Source: Tubulanus polymorphus (Eukaryota; Nemertea; Palaeonemertea; Tubulaniformes; Tubulanidae). Taken from it: 64,000 nucleotides of DNA. The notes below the pieces were generated by a model. That model did not search any database, was not told the DNA's origin, and saw only the letters and a program-made list of their open reading frames with translations. Positions 42,864 to 54,185 of this stretch are shown piece by piece (position 1 is the stretch's first letter; each line of letters begins with the position of its first letter). The stretch covers positions 1 to 64,000 of the forward strand of contig NW_027437438.1 of assembly GCF_964204645.1 (NCBI RefSeq). Reading direction: 5' to 3'. The translations under genes were made by a program, and so were the position numbers.

Positions 42864-44110
42864 ACCTACGATACCAGCGATACCGAGGATACCTGTCTCA
42901 CGGCCTGTGAGATCCCAGGTTACCTACGATACCAACCATACCGATGATACCGAGGATACCCCTCTCATGGCCTGTGAGACCCCAGGGTACCTATGATACC
43001 AACGATACCCGTCTCATGGCCTGTGAGATCCCAGGTTACCTACGATACCAACGATACCGATGATACCGCGGATACCCCTCTCATGGCCTGTAAGACCCCA
43101 GGGCACCTATGATACCAACGATACCGAGGATACCTGTCTCACGGCCTGTGAAATTCCAGGTTACCTGTTATACCTACGATACCCAGGTTGCCCGGGAGTA
43201 ACCTATGATAGCAACGATGCCGAGGATACCTGTCTCACGGCCTGTAAGATCCCAGGGTACCTACGATACCAGCGATACCGAGGATACCCGTCTCACGGCC
43301 TGTAAGATCCCAGGTTACCGACGATACCTACGATACCGAGGATACCTGCCCCATGGCCTGTGAGACTCCAGGTTACCTAAGATACCAACGATACCGAGAA
43401 TACCTGTCTCACGGCCTGTGAGATCCCAGGTTACCTACGATACCAACCATACCGATGATACCGAGGATACCCCTCTCATGGCCTGTGAGACCCCAGGGTA
43501 CCTATGATACCAACGATACCCGTCTCATGGCCTGTGAGATCCCAGGTTACCTACGATACCAACGATACCGATGATACCGCGGATACCCCTCTCATGGCCT
43601 GTAAGACCCCAGGGCACCTATGATACCAACGATACCGAGGATCTGTCTCACGGCCTGTGAAATTCCAGGTTACCTGTTATACCTACGATACCCAGGTTGC
43701 CCGGGAGTAACCTATGATAGCAACGATGCCGAGGATACCTGTCTCACGGCCTGTAAGATCCCAGGGTACCTACGATACCAGCGATACCGAGGATACCCGT
43801 CTCACGGCCTGTAAGATCCCAGGTTACCTACGATACCTACGATACCGAGGATACCTGCCCCATGGCCTGTGAGACTCCAGGTTACCTAAGATACCAACGA
43901 TACCGAGAATACCTGTCTCACGGACTGTGAGACCCCCGGGGTACATGATACCAACGATACCGAGGATACCCGTCTCACGGCCTGTGAGATCCCAGGTTAC
44001 CTACGATACCAACTATACCGATGATACCGAGGATAAGTCATGTCGCACGGCCTGTGAGCCTCCTGGCTACCTGCGATACCCATGATACTGAGGATACCCA
44101 CGATATCTTG
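42864..44110. repeat. Minisatellite block with higher-order organisation
   Basis: Tandem units of about 49-67 bp, each with GATACCNAC nonamers and the phrase CTCACGGCCTGTGAGATCCC. A larger period is visible: the stretch from about 42864 is repeated from about 43400, roughly 535 bp on, including the odd unit with CCCGGGAGTAACC. Open frames through it reflect the repeat and are not genes. Confidence 0.9.
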
Positions 44111-46340
44111 GAGATTCCCGAAACCTGGACGGAGCGCTCCTGATGTCGTACGTTGGTGAAGCTATCGTTTTGTAGCGTCCTCTTGTGGAGACGCCATTTT
44201 GAATCTGTGTCGAATTACACTGGCTTATAACCGTAGTAGCTCGTATGCAACTCATTTCAGCGCTTCGTCAGATGGTCGTGAGTTAGGTTTTTTTCGCGAG
44301 CTGTCGTGTCCAGTCTTGAGACCTGACATGCAGACAGACCTAAATGACTCTTGGCCAAGCCCAAGGCCAAAGGATCTTTGATTTTGGACAAATGCAAGCA
44401 AGTAAGCCTAATTGAAGTAGTTTAATGAACGCTTCACCACAGCCAATAACCATCTTAGGGGGTAATAGTGTAGATCCGCACCTCTCGTAAATGCACAGAC
44501 AGGGACCTGACAAAAAAATTTTTGACCCCAGTATCCTACGTAGGGTTTTCAAGTGAAAATTTTCCAAACACTATACAAACAATTTAAAAGGCCTAGATGA
44601 AAGAAGGGTTTAATATAAGATCATAGCCATTTACAGAACTAAAATCGTTCAAGCCGTTCAAAAGTTATGAAGGAATTTGTCGGCTGAAAATCGCGCTTCT
44701 CAGCCATAGAGAGTCTTCATTAGGAAATGAACTGAAGGTCACAAGGTCAAATGGTGACCAAATGATCAATTTCTTAGTAAAGAAATAATTGAAAGTAGAA
44801 AAGAAACTTGTAGGCCTATATCTTTGGGAATTGCAGGGTTCGTCGCGGGCAGTGAAAGCAGTGAATAGCAGCGAATTGAAAAAATTCTATTCACGGCTGT
44901 TAATAGCAGTGAATTTTTTAGAAAGGCAGTGGAAATGGGAAAAGGGGCAGTGAATTCGGAAATTTGTTCAATTTTGTCTGAGATTGGCAATTTTAAAATG
45001 TCACGAGAAATTTCGATGAGTTTCGAACAAAAAAATATACGGACGATGTCATGCCGGCGGCAATTCAATTTCATTTTATTCATCGACGTGCCAACCAATT
45101 CAATTTTATTCACGAGTTTTCATTTTTATGGTTGCCATGGCTACCTGGTCCAGGCACCTGTTTCACAAAATTGCAAATGGCGGTGGTTTGCGTTCGGATT
45201 TTTAAAAATCTCTGGCCCGTTACACTGTGGAAAAATGGGAAAGTGTACATTTTAAGATTGGTGGCTTCATCATCCGGAGTACCGTAGCTGGATTGAACGT
45301 GTTCCGAATTGTATTCATAAGTTTAGATGTAGAATTTGCATGAAATCGTACGAACTTGGAGCCGGTGGTTTGGAGCTTTGATATCTCACATGAAAAGTAC
45401 CCTACACCTATCTGGTGGTTCGATAGTTAAATTAGATGATATGTTTGGCAAAAAAGATCTCAACAACAATCGCTGTGGGAAGTGTGTGCTTTTGAAATGA
45501 CCGTTTCTTCTAAATAATGATTAATGTTTTCATTTGCGTTCAATTATACTAAAGTGGCTACCCATACGTGACTACATACGCACATCATGCGTGAAAGAAT
45601 AGGGTTAGGGTTAGGTGAGGCTACATATAAATTAACTTTCATTGACCCTGCTGTTTTCTATGACTACTGCCATATATTTTTTTATTTGGTTCCGAATCCC
45701 AATCCGGCATTTAGATTTTATTTGGCTTTTTAGTCCCAGCAGGCAATTGCGTTCACTTTTCGTCCATCTTCCGTCCGTCCGTAGACGGAATCCAGTTATT
45801 TTGGGAAGTTTTGAAGACGCTTCAATCTAATGTCTTGATATTTGGGTTACACATGTAGGCTACCCTAGACACATCTTCAGCCCAAAAACTGGCCCTGTCA
45901 GAATCAAGATGGCCGACTGGCAGCCATTATTTTTCGCTAAAATCAACACTTTTTACACATTTTTGAACTTTTTGAGGGAAATTTTGAAGACGTTTTGATC
46001 AATTACCTTGATCATTCGGGTGTATGTGAATCCCCCCAGGACCCATCAGCATAACAAAAATTGGGTCAATCGGACTCAAGATGGCCGTCCTAAGACCTTT
46101 TTAAGTGCCCAAAAATGTCAATTTTGGCCCGAATTCTGAGTCCTGTAGCTTCCTACTGGTTTGCCATTTCTCATTGCAATTTGTGATGGGTATTCTTTGA
46201 AAAGGGATGTTTTATAGGCCTACCTGAGACAGGTATTTTTGTTCAGCCAATTATGACGCAATTGGCGGCCATCTTGGTGTCATCAGTACTCATTCGTAGG
46301 TGGGAAAAAGTTTTTCCACATTATAGGCCTATTGATACCT
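44111..46340. other. Decayed repeat DNA, no gene seen
   Basis: A short sequence GATCCGCACCTCTCGTAAATG at about 44471-44491 recurs at 48124-48144. The segment 45583-45730 (GCGTGAAAGAATAGGGTT...) is related to the subterminal parts of the foldback element at 1-7245 and ends in a box-B-like GGTTCCGAATCCC. Open frames here have no recognisable product. Confidence 0.4.
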
Positions 46341-46344
46341 ACCG

Positions 46345-46720
46345 GTAAGCGTATTTTATTACCACAATCAATTAGAAACTTGTAGCACATAATGTGTTCT
46401 ATGATTGTGGTGAGTTTCAAGTTCATTGGTTTTTGTATATGGCCACCAGGGGGCGTTGAATAATACAATATCTTAGTATTTCTATATTATATTCGTATCA
46501 ATGCATATTTTGTAACCACAATCAATTGCAAAGTTGTAGCTCATGACATCATCTATGATTGTGGCAAGTTTTAAGGCCATTAGTTATTCTATATGTTCAC
46601 CAGGGGGCGTTGAATTGTAGAATAACTTAGTATTTCCTATTATTATATTGGTGCCTTGGCATATTTTGTTACCATGATCAATTACAAAGTTATAGTTCGT
46701 GACATGTTCTATGATTGTGC
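46345..46720. repeat. Tandem repeat of about 155-170 bp with CTCF-like motifs
   Basis: Two full and one partial copies, each with ...ATCAATT.CAAAGTT.TAG... and TCTATGATTGTGG. The first two contain CACCAGGGGGCGTTGAAT (about 46444 and 46598). CCACCAGGGGGCG is a close match to the CTCF core site. Confidence 0.7.
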
Positions 46721-47763
46721 ACAAAGCTAACACCACCGCAGTTTGATGTGTCTAGTTTAAATTCTGATATAATCTCATTCAGGGTTGATTGTTTACACAA
46801 AAGGACGTACTTTGGTGTGGCAGTAATATTATTGGGATCATGTCTTTTTTCCCAGTGGTTCCATGTTAATATTGTATTTACGGGTATGGATTCACATAAA
46901 TTTTGGATGGTTTTAGAATGATCACCACATTTGTCACATGTTTTTTCGATACAGGGGGGTAAATGAAAACGTGCACCATGGATCGATAACGCGCGCAACT
47001 TGTATCTGACGTTCTGGCAGTACACACATTCACACGTTTCTAATGTGGTGTTTAATTTTCGGACATTCTTAGGACGTAGCAAAGTGAATTTTGTTAGGCC
47101 AATTTTAACGTCAGGATTTTCCTTATGGAATATTTGAAAGGCCGTCAAAATTGATACTTGCATTGAATATCCGGGACCATGTTTGTTCGCATATCGCTTC
47201 GATGGAAGAACACGAGAGATGTCCTCCCGATGATAGAACGATATAACCTTGTCGATATTTATTGCGCTCAACGCATCAGATCGTCTATTGCGCATTCCAC
47301 CGCGCTTGACTGCGCGGCTTATAGTTTTCCAATCGATTTTATAAACACGAGCCAAGTAGCGGTAACTGGATTTAATTCTAGCGATATATCGTAATGCGGC
47401 ACTGCTATAGACTTTCTTTACTTTAGCCCGACGTATGGGAATTTCTCGGCCGACCATTTTCGTGTATAATGATTTTATGATTTTTCTTCTTTTACTCGGC
47501 GATTTTGGGAGATTTTTCTTCGCTCGCGAAAGATCATCATATTTTGTTTGTTGTACCCTATACGAAGATGATTCTGCCGGTAAATGAGTGTCGGGACTAG
47601 CTTTTGATGTTTGAATTACATCATACAATTGTTTTTTTGCATGATAGCGCCGACGCTCTTTTTCGTTTCTACGACGCTTTTTCTGCGCCGACTGACGTGC
47701 TCTTAATTCTCTTTGTCTTATTTTCCAGTACTTTCGTTTTTGATCGACAGTTGACCGGGTCAC
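46690..47763 (-). pseudogene. Transposon-encoded protein, C-terminus truncated
   Basis: 357 codons. A strongly basic N-terminus (QKKRRRNEKERRRYHAKKQ) precedes a helical region, HREDISRVLPSKRY, then NPDVKIGLTKFTLLRPKNVR and a Cys-rich part (CECVYCQNV, CIEKTCDKCGDH). The KIGL-KF-LRPK signature is one I associate with a high-copy transposon family in cnidarians and other marine invertebrates. In those proteins a catalytic-looking domain follows. Here the ORF ends in the adjacent tandem repeat (46690-46730), so that domain is missing. The family name is uncertain. Confidence 0.5.
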
Positions 47764-47894
47764 ATTTTGTTTGTTTTTTTCTTTTGGTGTCAGTTTTATT
47801 ATCGGAAACCTGCCCGCAGGTGCTTGAGAGGCAGCACTGGCTAGTTTTTTTTTTCTCTAGACTTTCTATTTCGCTCCCTGGCGGCAGCTAGGTC

Positions 47895-49800
47895 CCTTTC
47901 TTTCCAACAGCTTGTAACTCACGAACTACGCCGCGCATCAATATGGAATTTTCAACACAGTACAAGATGCTTATTATCTTTCCTCGAAAATTTAGTTCAA
48001 GTAAATCGGATGACAATTATAAGATTTATCAAGTTCATAACTTTTGAAGTGGGAAAAAACGGCACTATGGCCGGTTTTGGTCACGTGATCTGAAAACCCT
48101 ATAAATGGGTCAAAGGTAAAAGTGCAGATCCGCACCTCTCGTAAATGGTTCAATTACATTAAAATTACATGCAATAACTCTGTTTCAGAGTCGAAATTTT
48201 AGTCGGATTTTGTCTCGAGATTGTCACGATATTTGAACCAGACACCATAGGCCTATTGGATGGGTGAATCTGAAGTGAAGATTTGTTTAGGACATTTGCT
48301 GAAACAATGTTTCATGAACTACTCAATTTGAGGAAGAAAAATAGAAATTTCTTATAAATTTCAACGAACATATTAGACAAATTGGCTAGAATTAATAACC
48401 CCAGTGACAGTTGGCAAAAAAGTGATGAGTTTTATGCACTGGTTTCATCAAAAATACTTTAGACAAATCTTCACTTTTGATTTACCTATCCAATATGGCG
48501 TCCTTTTGACAAATCATCCCGATTCCGAGGTAGAAACCTCGCCAAAATCTACTTTCTAGTGAAGATATCATAATATAAATCACTGCATTGGATTCCGTGA
48601 GACATTCTGAAGCTAGAACAGTATATAATAATTCAGTATATATTCCTTTAGTCTGAATACCAGTCGTTGTTACGGTCCCTACAACGTCTGACGCTAAAGT
48701 ATCATGTAGAGGTTAACTCCTGTTAATTGCAATGCATCAACTGATTTTAATGTCAAATCAAGCCTTTGTACTAAAAGAAATTAATTAGTTACCTTTTTGA
48801 CTTTGAAAACGTGTTTTATAATAAAAATTTTGATGATTTAAATCGCGAACCGGAGAATTTATTTATTTGAATTGAATTGATTGCCACAATCGGGATTTCC
48901 AATACGGACTAAATTAATAAAATGTGAAAATTCAATATGTCTCTCTAAAATTACTCTAAATTATATTTTTTGTTCATGAAACGCATAAATTTTGGTCAAT
49001 TTTAACCTTAAGAATTTGAAACAAGAATAATATCTGCATTGGCATCAAGGTCAGTCCGTGTTTAAGCCCGAATCCGTCATTTACACTCCCATCATGCACC
49101 ACGAAAAGCCGCCATATTTGTTATGTTGCTTCACTTCAACTGTTTTTTGAGGCGATTAGTCAAAAGTTTTGAGCTACAACTATCGTCAAAAGCCACTTAG
49201 GATTACAAATTTATGCACAAACAATAGTTAACTTCCATCCGATTACAGAACAGTCAGTTTGAGGTAAGTTGATGGTGTTTTAAGGGGTGAAATAGACGCT
49301 CAAAGCCTCGTCCCTCAAAATGAGGGATGAAAATTAACCTTATATGAGCACTTTCGCCAGACGTTGTTTGAGGAACAATGGCTAGGTACTAGACTAATAT
49401 TCCTTGTATATTGTATCTTCGGACGATAATGTCACGTGATGACTCGCTGGGTGCTAGAGCAAACTCCGAATGCAGAAAAACGTAGACGGTACAAACTCGC
49501 GTACTTTGTGGCGGACTGTTATGGTGTTATTGCGTCAATCACGTGAGGTGCAGATCTGCACTTTTACTGGTTCGTGCTGATTCAAATATCCAAAGTGGAT
49601 ATTTAACGGTTTTCAGATCACGTGATCAAAATCGGCCATAGTGCCGTTTTTTCCCACTTCAAAAGTTATGAACTTGATAAATTTATTAATTGTCATCCGA
49701 TTTACTTGAACTAAATTTTCGAGGAAAGATAATAAGCATCTTGTACTGTGTTGAAAATTCCATATTGATGCGCGGCGTAGTTCGTGAGTTACTAGCTGTT
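47895..49800. mobile_element. Foldback element with about 200-250 bp inverted arms
   Basis: 47908-48145 and 49548-49795 are reverse complements (for example CACTATGGCCGGTTTTGG against CGGCCATAGTGCC). The 1.4 kb between them has no gene. The arm tips carry GATCCGCACCTC/GAGGTGCAGATC. It is non-autonomous, and the ORF at 46690 lies outside the arms. Confidence 0.75.
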
Positions 49801-50395
49801 GGACTCAACTTAAAATTGTTGATTGACAGTTGCGCGTGTACTCTTCACCGCGGATTTCGAAAAATGCAGTTTTGAGATGCCCATCTTCTAGGCTATCCTG
49901 CAGAAAAGGGGCAGGACTAGGGATCACAAAACCTTCACAGGTGTTTTCAAAAGTTCTTGATTGACATCCAGGTATGCCGTACTTGTTTGTACCGGCAATT
50001 TTACAGGTTTTACGACTCTTAACTCTTTCGATGTCGTCGGCGAACCAGTTCGCCGAGAATTGATGTGAAATTGGTTATCTTAGAACGCTGTTGGCGAAAA
50101 TATTCACCGATGTCAATCAGGTGACACGGTCGCTGATTGGCTAGTCGTTAAAGCTATTCGAAGCATCTAAGCCAATCACCCACATGTAGGCGGTTACTAC
50201 TAGCTGAGCTTCCATGAATTTCAATGTCACTACACGTGTTTTGAATGGTTAGATGCACTGACATACATACTAACTGTGTTAGTAACTAGGCGCTTAGTGC
50301 ATACATATATGAATGTATACAATACGCGGCTACAGCGTTATATAGACTCGCATACATTTATAAGCGTCTGCAGTTATTTGAAACAATCATGGCAA

Positions 50396-50730
50396 ACAAA
50401 CGTTTTACAGCTGAGCAAGTCAGAGATCTCGTTTTTGATAGCGGCAATGATGATGATAATGTAGATAAAAGTGATAATGAAAGTGAAAACACATTTGAAA
50501 GCGATGAAGCAAGTCAAAGTGACGAGGAAGCACCACCAGCGCTTCCTTCAGACAGCTCTGGAAGTGAACACCGATCCAGTCGTACCTGCTCCAGCTGTCA
50601 CTGCTCCAGCTAGGGGTCGAGGTCGTGGTCGAGGCCGTGGAGGTCATCAACAAGCCCTGCAGCCCGCTCGTCAATGGGTCAGAGATGCTAGTTTTCCGGA
50701 AATATCCGGAATTCCGGAAATTTAGGATCG
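50396..50730 (+). pseudogene. piggyBac-type transposase, N-terminal fragment
   Basis: NKRFTAEQVRDLVFDSGNDD followed by a long acidic serine/aspartate run is typical of the N-terminus of PGBD4-like piggyBac transposases. A frameshift near 50580 moves to a frame with an RGRGRGRGG stretch. Homology ends near 50730 and the catalytic domain is absent. Confidence 0.55.
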
Positions 50731-51012
50731 CCGATGTCAATTCCGGAAATTGGGTGAGAATTCCTCGCGGCGACCAGTAATGGCACGGACCGTAAAAGCG
50801 TTCGTTTGTTTGTACTCGTCGTCGCTTCTGTGTTATTTTATCTTGGTCTCTGTTTCCGAGGACGTTCTGCTAAAATGTGTATATGTGTGCTTGTTGTGGT
50901 ATCTGTGCTTGCATAGGCGGAGCGCCACTGTTGTGACGCCATTTCCAATTAAAAGTCAAATCTTTACGCGCCGTTGTACATCGTCCCGCTGACGGCTAAC
51001 AATGTGAAGATG

Positions 51013-51069
51013 CACGTGGTAATAATTAAGATGATATTTAATAAATATCATCTTAATTATTACCACGTG
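51013..51069. repeat. Perfect 57-bp palindrome
   Basis: Arms of 28 bases (51013-51040 and 51042-51069) around a single A are exact reverse complements, with CACGTGG at each outer end. This could form a cruciform or a hairpin transcript. Confidence 0.9.
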
Positions 51070-51143
51070 GGTGCTATGTCCTGAGGCATGCAGTTTTGTA
51101 ACTTTCTTTTTACCTGCAGCTCTCAAGCGGGACGGTCTGCAAA

Positions 51144-51446
51144 ATGAGCACGCACGGAAAGATTGTCAGTCGGGAGTCAGCCGATATAAAGGCAATTGAC
51201 AGCGGTATAAAAAATAAATTTTACTGGCACTGGCTAGAGTGTAAGGACAGTAACGGAGACTACTTATCGAACTACATTCGTAAGTTAGACTTTGCTGGCG
51301 TGGCGTACTGCGTCGTTTGTAAAGACCAGGTCAAATACGGTAGTGGCGAGAAAAAAGATATTCTTCGTCACCCGGATAGCGCGCGGCATAAGAAGGCAGC
51401 GAGGGGTATGAAGCACAACGAATGCCGAACTTTTTATCGACTTTAG
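51144..51446 (+). pseudogene. BED/TTF-like zinc-finger fragment, probably from a transposase
   Basis: 100 codons. AYCVVCKDQVKYGSGEKKD...RHPDSARHKKA contains CxxC and HxxxxxH in the spacing of BED-type fingers found at the N-terminus of hAT transposases. Nothing catalytic follows, because 51450 onward is unrelated. It could also be part of a host zinc-finger gene. Confidence 0.4.
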
Positions 51447-51613
51447 CTATAAGGCCACATACATTCAGCGTAGAAAACTTTAATGATGATTTGATACAAG
51501 GCATTTCACTTATGTTTGCTGCGTTTGCTGTACTAGTGACATTTTGCTTATTTAAATCAGAAGTGTCAACATTTCGCATATTTACATCAGAAATGACAAT
51601 GTTAGGAGTGACA

Positions 51614-52065
51614 ATGTATGACATTATTTTCCGTCATGGCCATTTTCCCACATATTCTTGGACATTTTCCCATATGTTTTTCATTGTTTATTTTATAATA
51701 CTTTATTTAGACATTATTTAATGGCTGGATATCTGAGAGGAGTGAAAATGAAATTTAGGATTAGTTTTTGAATTTATTGAGTAAATCATTCATGTTCACT
51801 TCATTCATGTTCAATATCAATAGATCAAAGAAGTCAATTTTGCTTTGATCTACCAAACCTTTGTATCAAACCTAATATTTTTCTTTTGTCACATGAGTGA
51901 AATTTGAGCTGAAGTCAGTTTCCCAATTAGGCCTAGGCAATTTTGCTTTTAGAAGTAAAATTTAAATATTATAAAGAAAAAAAAATTATAAAGAAAAACA
52001 TGTGGGAAAATGTCCAAGAATATGTGGGAATATGGCCATGAGGGAAAATAATGTCATATGGGAAA
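51614..52065. mobile_element. Foldback MITE with about 65-bp arms
   Basis: GACATTATTTTCCGTCATGG...ATTCTTGGACATTTTCCC at 51620-51680 is inverted at 51995-52060. The spacer of about 310 bp is non-coding. Confidence 0.7.
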
Positions 52066-53970
52066 ACGTCCATGTGGAAAAATGTCATGTTATATCAGGT
52101 ACATGATCGTTACGAGGCCTATTAACATCAGGGTATGTATCTACCGTATGAGAATTTGCATGTGAGCCAATGATATTTCTATTTACATTTGGATTACTGT
52201 CACATAAATTTACACTATTTACAAATTCAATAACATAACAACAACTTTGAGATACGAGAACAGTCCGGTCTACGAATTGTACGCATTGTTCCTTCCGCTG
52301 GTTCCTAGTGGCTGTCCATCGGTACGCGGTCACGGTTTTCGCGGATAACTAGTTTGTCCCGAACAAAGAAAGCTTTTTTTCTGTTTGCTTTCGCGGCTCT
52401 CAGCTAAGGGAGCTTTTCGCGTCGTGTCGCTGCCCATTCCTCAGGCACCTGTTCATTTAGTCCTAAAGGCGAGCCCGCCAGATTCTTTGCAACTGAATGT
52501 ACCAGTTCACGATCTTTGAAAAACTTGAATTTTGCAAACATTGAGCGCAGTTTTTTCTACTGCGGAGCTCTGATGGTAGCGCCCTCGTTTTAGTAACACG
52601 TGTAGCTCACCAAAATCATTGAAGCCGTTTATCTTTAGATAAAGGATTATCTATTGATAGAAAAAGATTTGTTTGAAAATATTTGAACTAAAATTAATTA
52701 TGCATACGCCCGGGGTCATCTTGACGAAAAAAACGTTTGTGTCGATATGCAGATGAATTTTAAACAATGCTAATTTGCATTAGAAATACCGTACTGGTGG
52801 ACCAACATTGTGTAGTATATAGTTGAAATCAAACGAGGGAATTGTTGGGGCTCGTTATCTATGATACCACCTCTGTGCGGGTATTGTCTTGATAAGCCTC
52901 TACGTCATACTTGCACTACGATATAATGTTAAGGTATATTGATGAGATCATTACATAACAGAGTAGCTACAATTGATGTGGCAACTACGAGGGAACGTAG
53001 ACTTAGTTCTGATCGGTGTACAAGTTTCATTCTCAAGTTCATTTTTACCCTGAATTCCAAGACCTGTAGCTTCAGAATGGTTTCCCATTTTTCATTTTTC
53101 ATTTTCCAAAAATCGAACAAATTTGCTAACAAATGAGGTTATAACTTTGACACGAAGTCATGCAATCTACTATGTTTATGTGCAAAATGTAGCTTCATCA
53201 TGCGGCTAAAATCTGTTGGAAATGGAATTTTGTATATCGCATTCACTTCAGAGAAATAGACGAATTCGTGGCGATTTTTAAAGAAATTTCAAGAAGCTTT
53301 TTGTTTCATAAAACGGCTAGAAGGCTGATGTAGAACGTTACATTGAAGTTAAATAACTGCTCGCTACGGTTGGCTGAGCTCCCGCTGTCAATCAATGTAA
53401 AAGGGCATATTCGATTGACGCAGACAAATTGGTCTTTTAATCTTCTCATCTATTAATCTGCTCGGTTCTAGTTTCTCATTTCCCAGTCATGGGAGAGTCT
53501 TTCGATTCGGTCTCCCCATATTTATTTCATTATGCAAATAACCGATTCAATCGATACGCTACTTCACGGAAGATTATGCGCGCACAATCGAATAGGCCCA
53601 AACCTCGTGATGATTGCTGATTAGATTTCGATGATGTTGTTCACCGAAATCAGCAGATTTTACACATCCATGAAGTATTCAAGGAAAACCTTAAAGATGC
53701 ATCAATCAGATGGCGCCCATACATTACAAAGATAACATTCTGCGCCCGAGATATTAAGATCCGTGGATCTCTTGTTGTTGGTATACTATGGGAAGGGATC
53801 TTAAACATTACACAATTGTGGCTTATCTTGAGCATCTTTGTCTGCACGAGGATGCTTTCCTGGACCCATTTTTCACTAAAAATTAACGTGAAATAACAAC
53901 GGAATGTCACAATGCAAATCTCGTGCTATGAGCTGGTTACCATTGGTTACTTATTTGTTTGCAAGGCTCT
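52066..53970. other. Intergenic, no gene seen
   Basis: Unique-looking DNA with short open frames on both strands and no recognisable protein, RNA gene or repeat array. Confidence 0.4.
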
Positions 53971-53973
53971 TTT

Positions 53974-54145
53974 CAGTATAGTCTTAACAAACTGCTTAAT
54001 CCGGGTTTTGGTCTAATCTGGACAATATCTGCAGTCCATTTGTTTATTAATATACAAGAAAATGACTTACCGGGTAATCGGCATTTCCCGTAAACCGGAT
54101 GAATTGTGTTGGACAATAATGATCTGAATTAAACAGGTTCTACTG
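53974..54145. mobile_element. Possible pogo-like MITE remnant
   Basis: The left end CAGTATAGTCTTAACAAACTG and the inverted right end CAGTAGAACCTGTTTAATTC are similar, and CAGTA-type ends are usual in pogo/Tigger elements. A TA duplication is not evident. Confidence 0.35.
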
Positions 54146-54185
54146 TGGTAAGTTTATATAATTATGTTTACCCATCATTTTTCAG

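Noticed and set aside
41760-43814. Open frames with repeated YDTNDTEDTCLTACEIPGY-like peptides
   Set aside because: They translate the minisatellite. The frame is open because units are mostly multiples of three. No start context and no relation to a known protein.
50420-50740. Minus-strand 106-codon frame
   Set aside because: Antisense to the piggyBac N-terminal fragment. Histidine/serine-rich by low complexity only.
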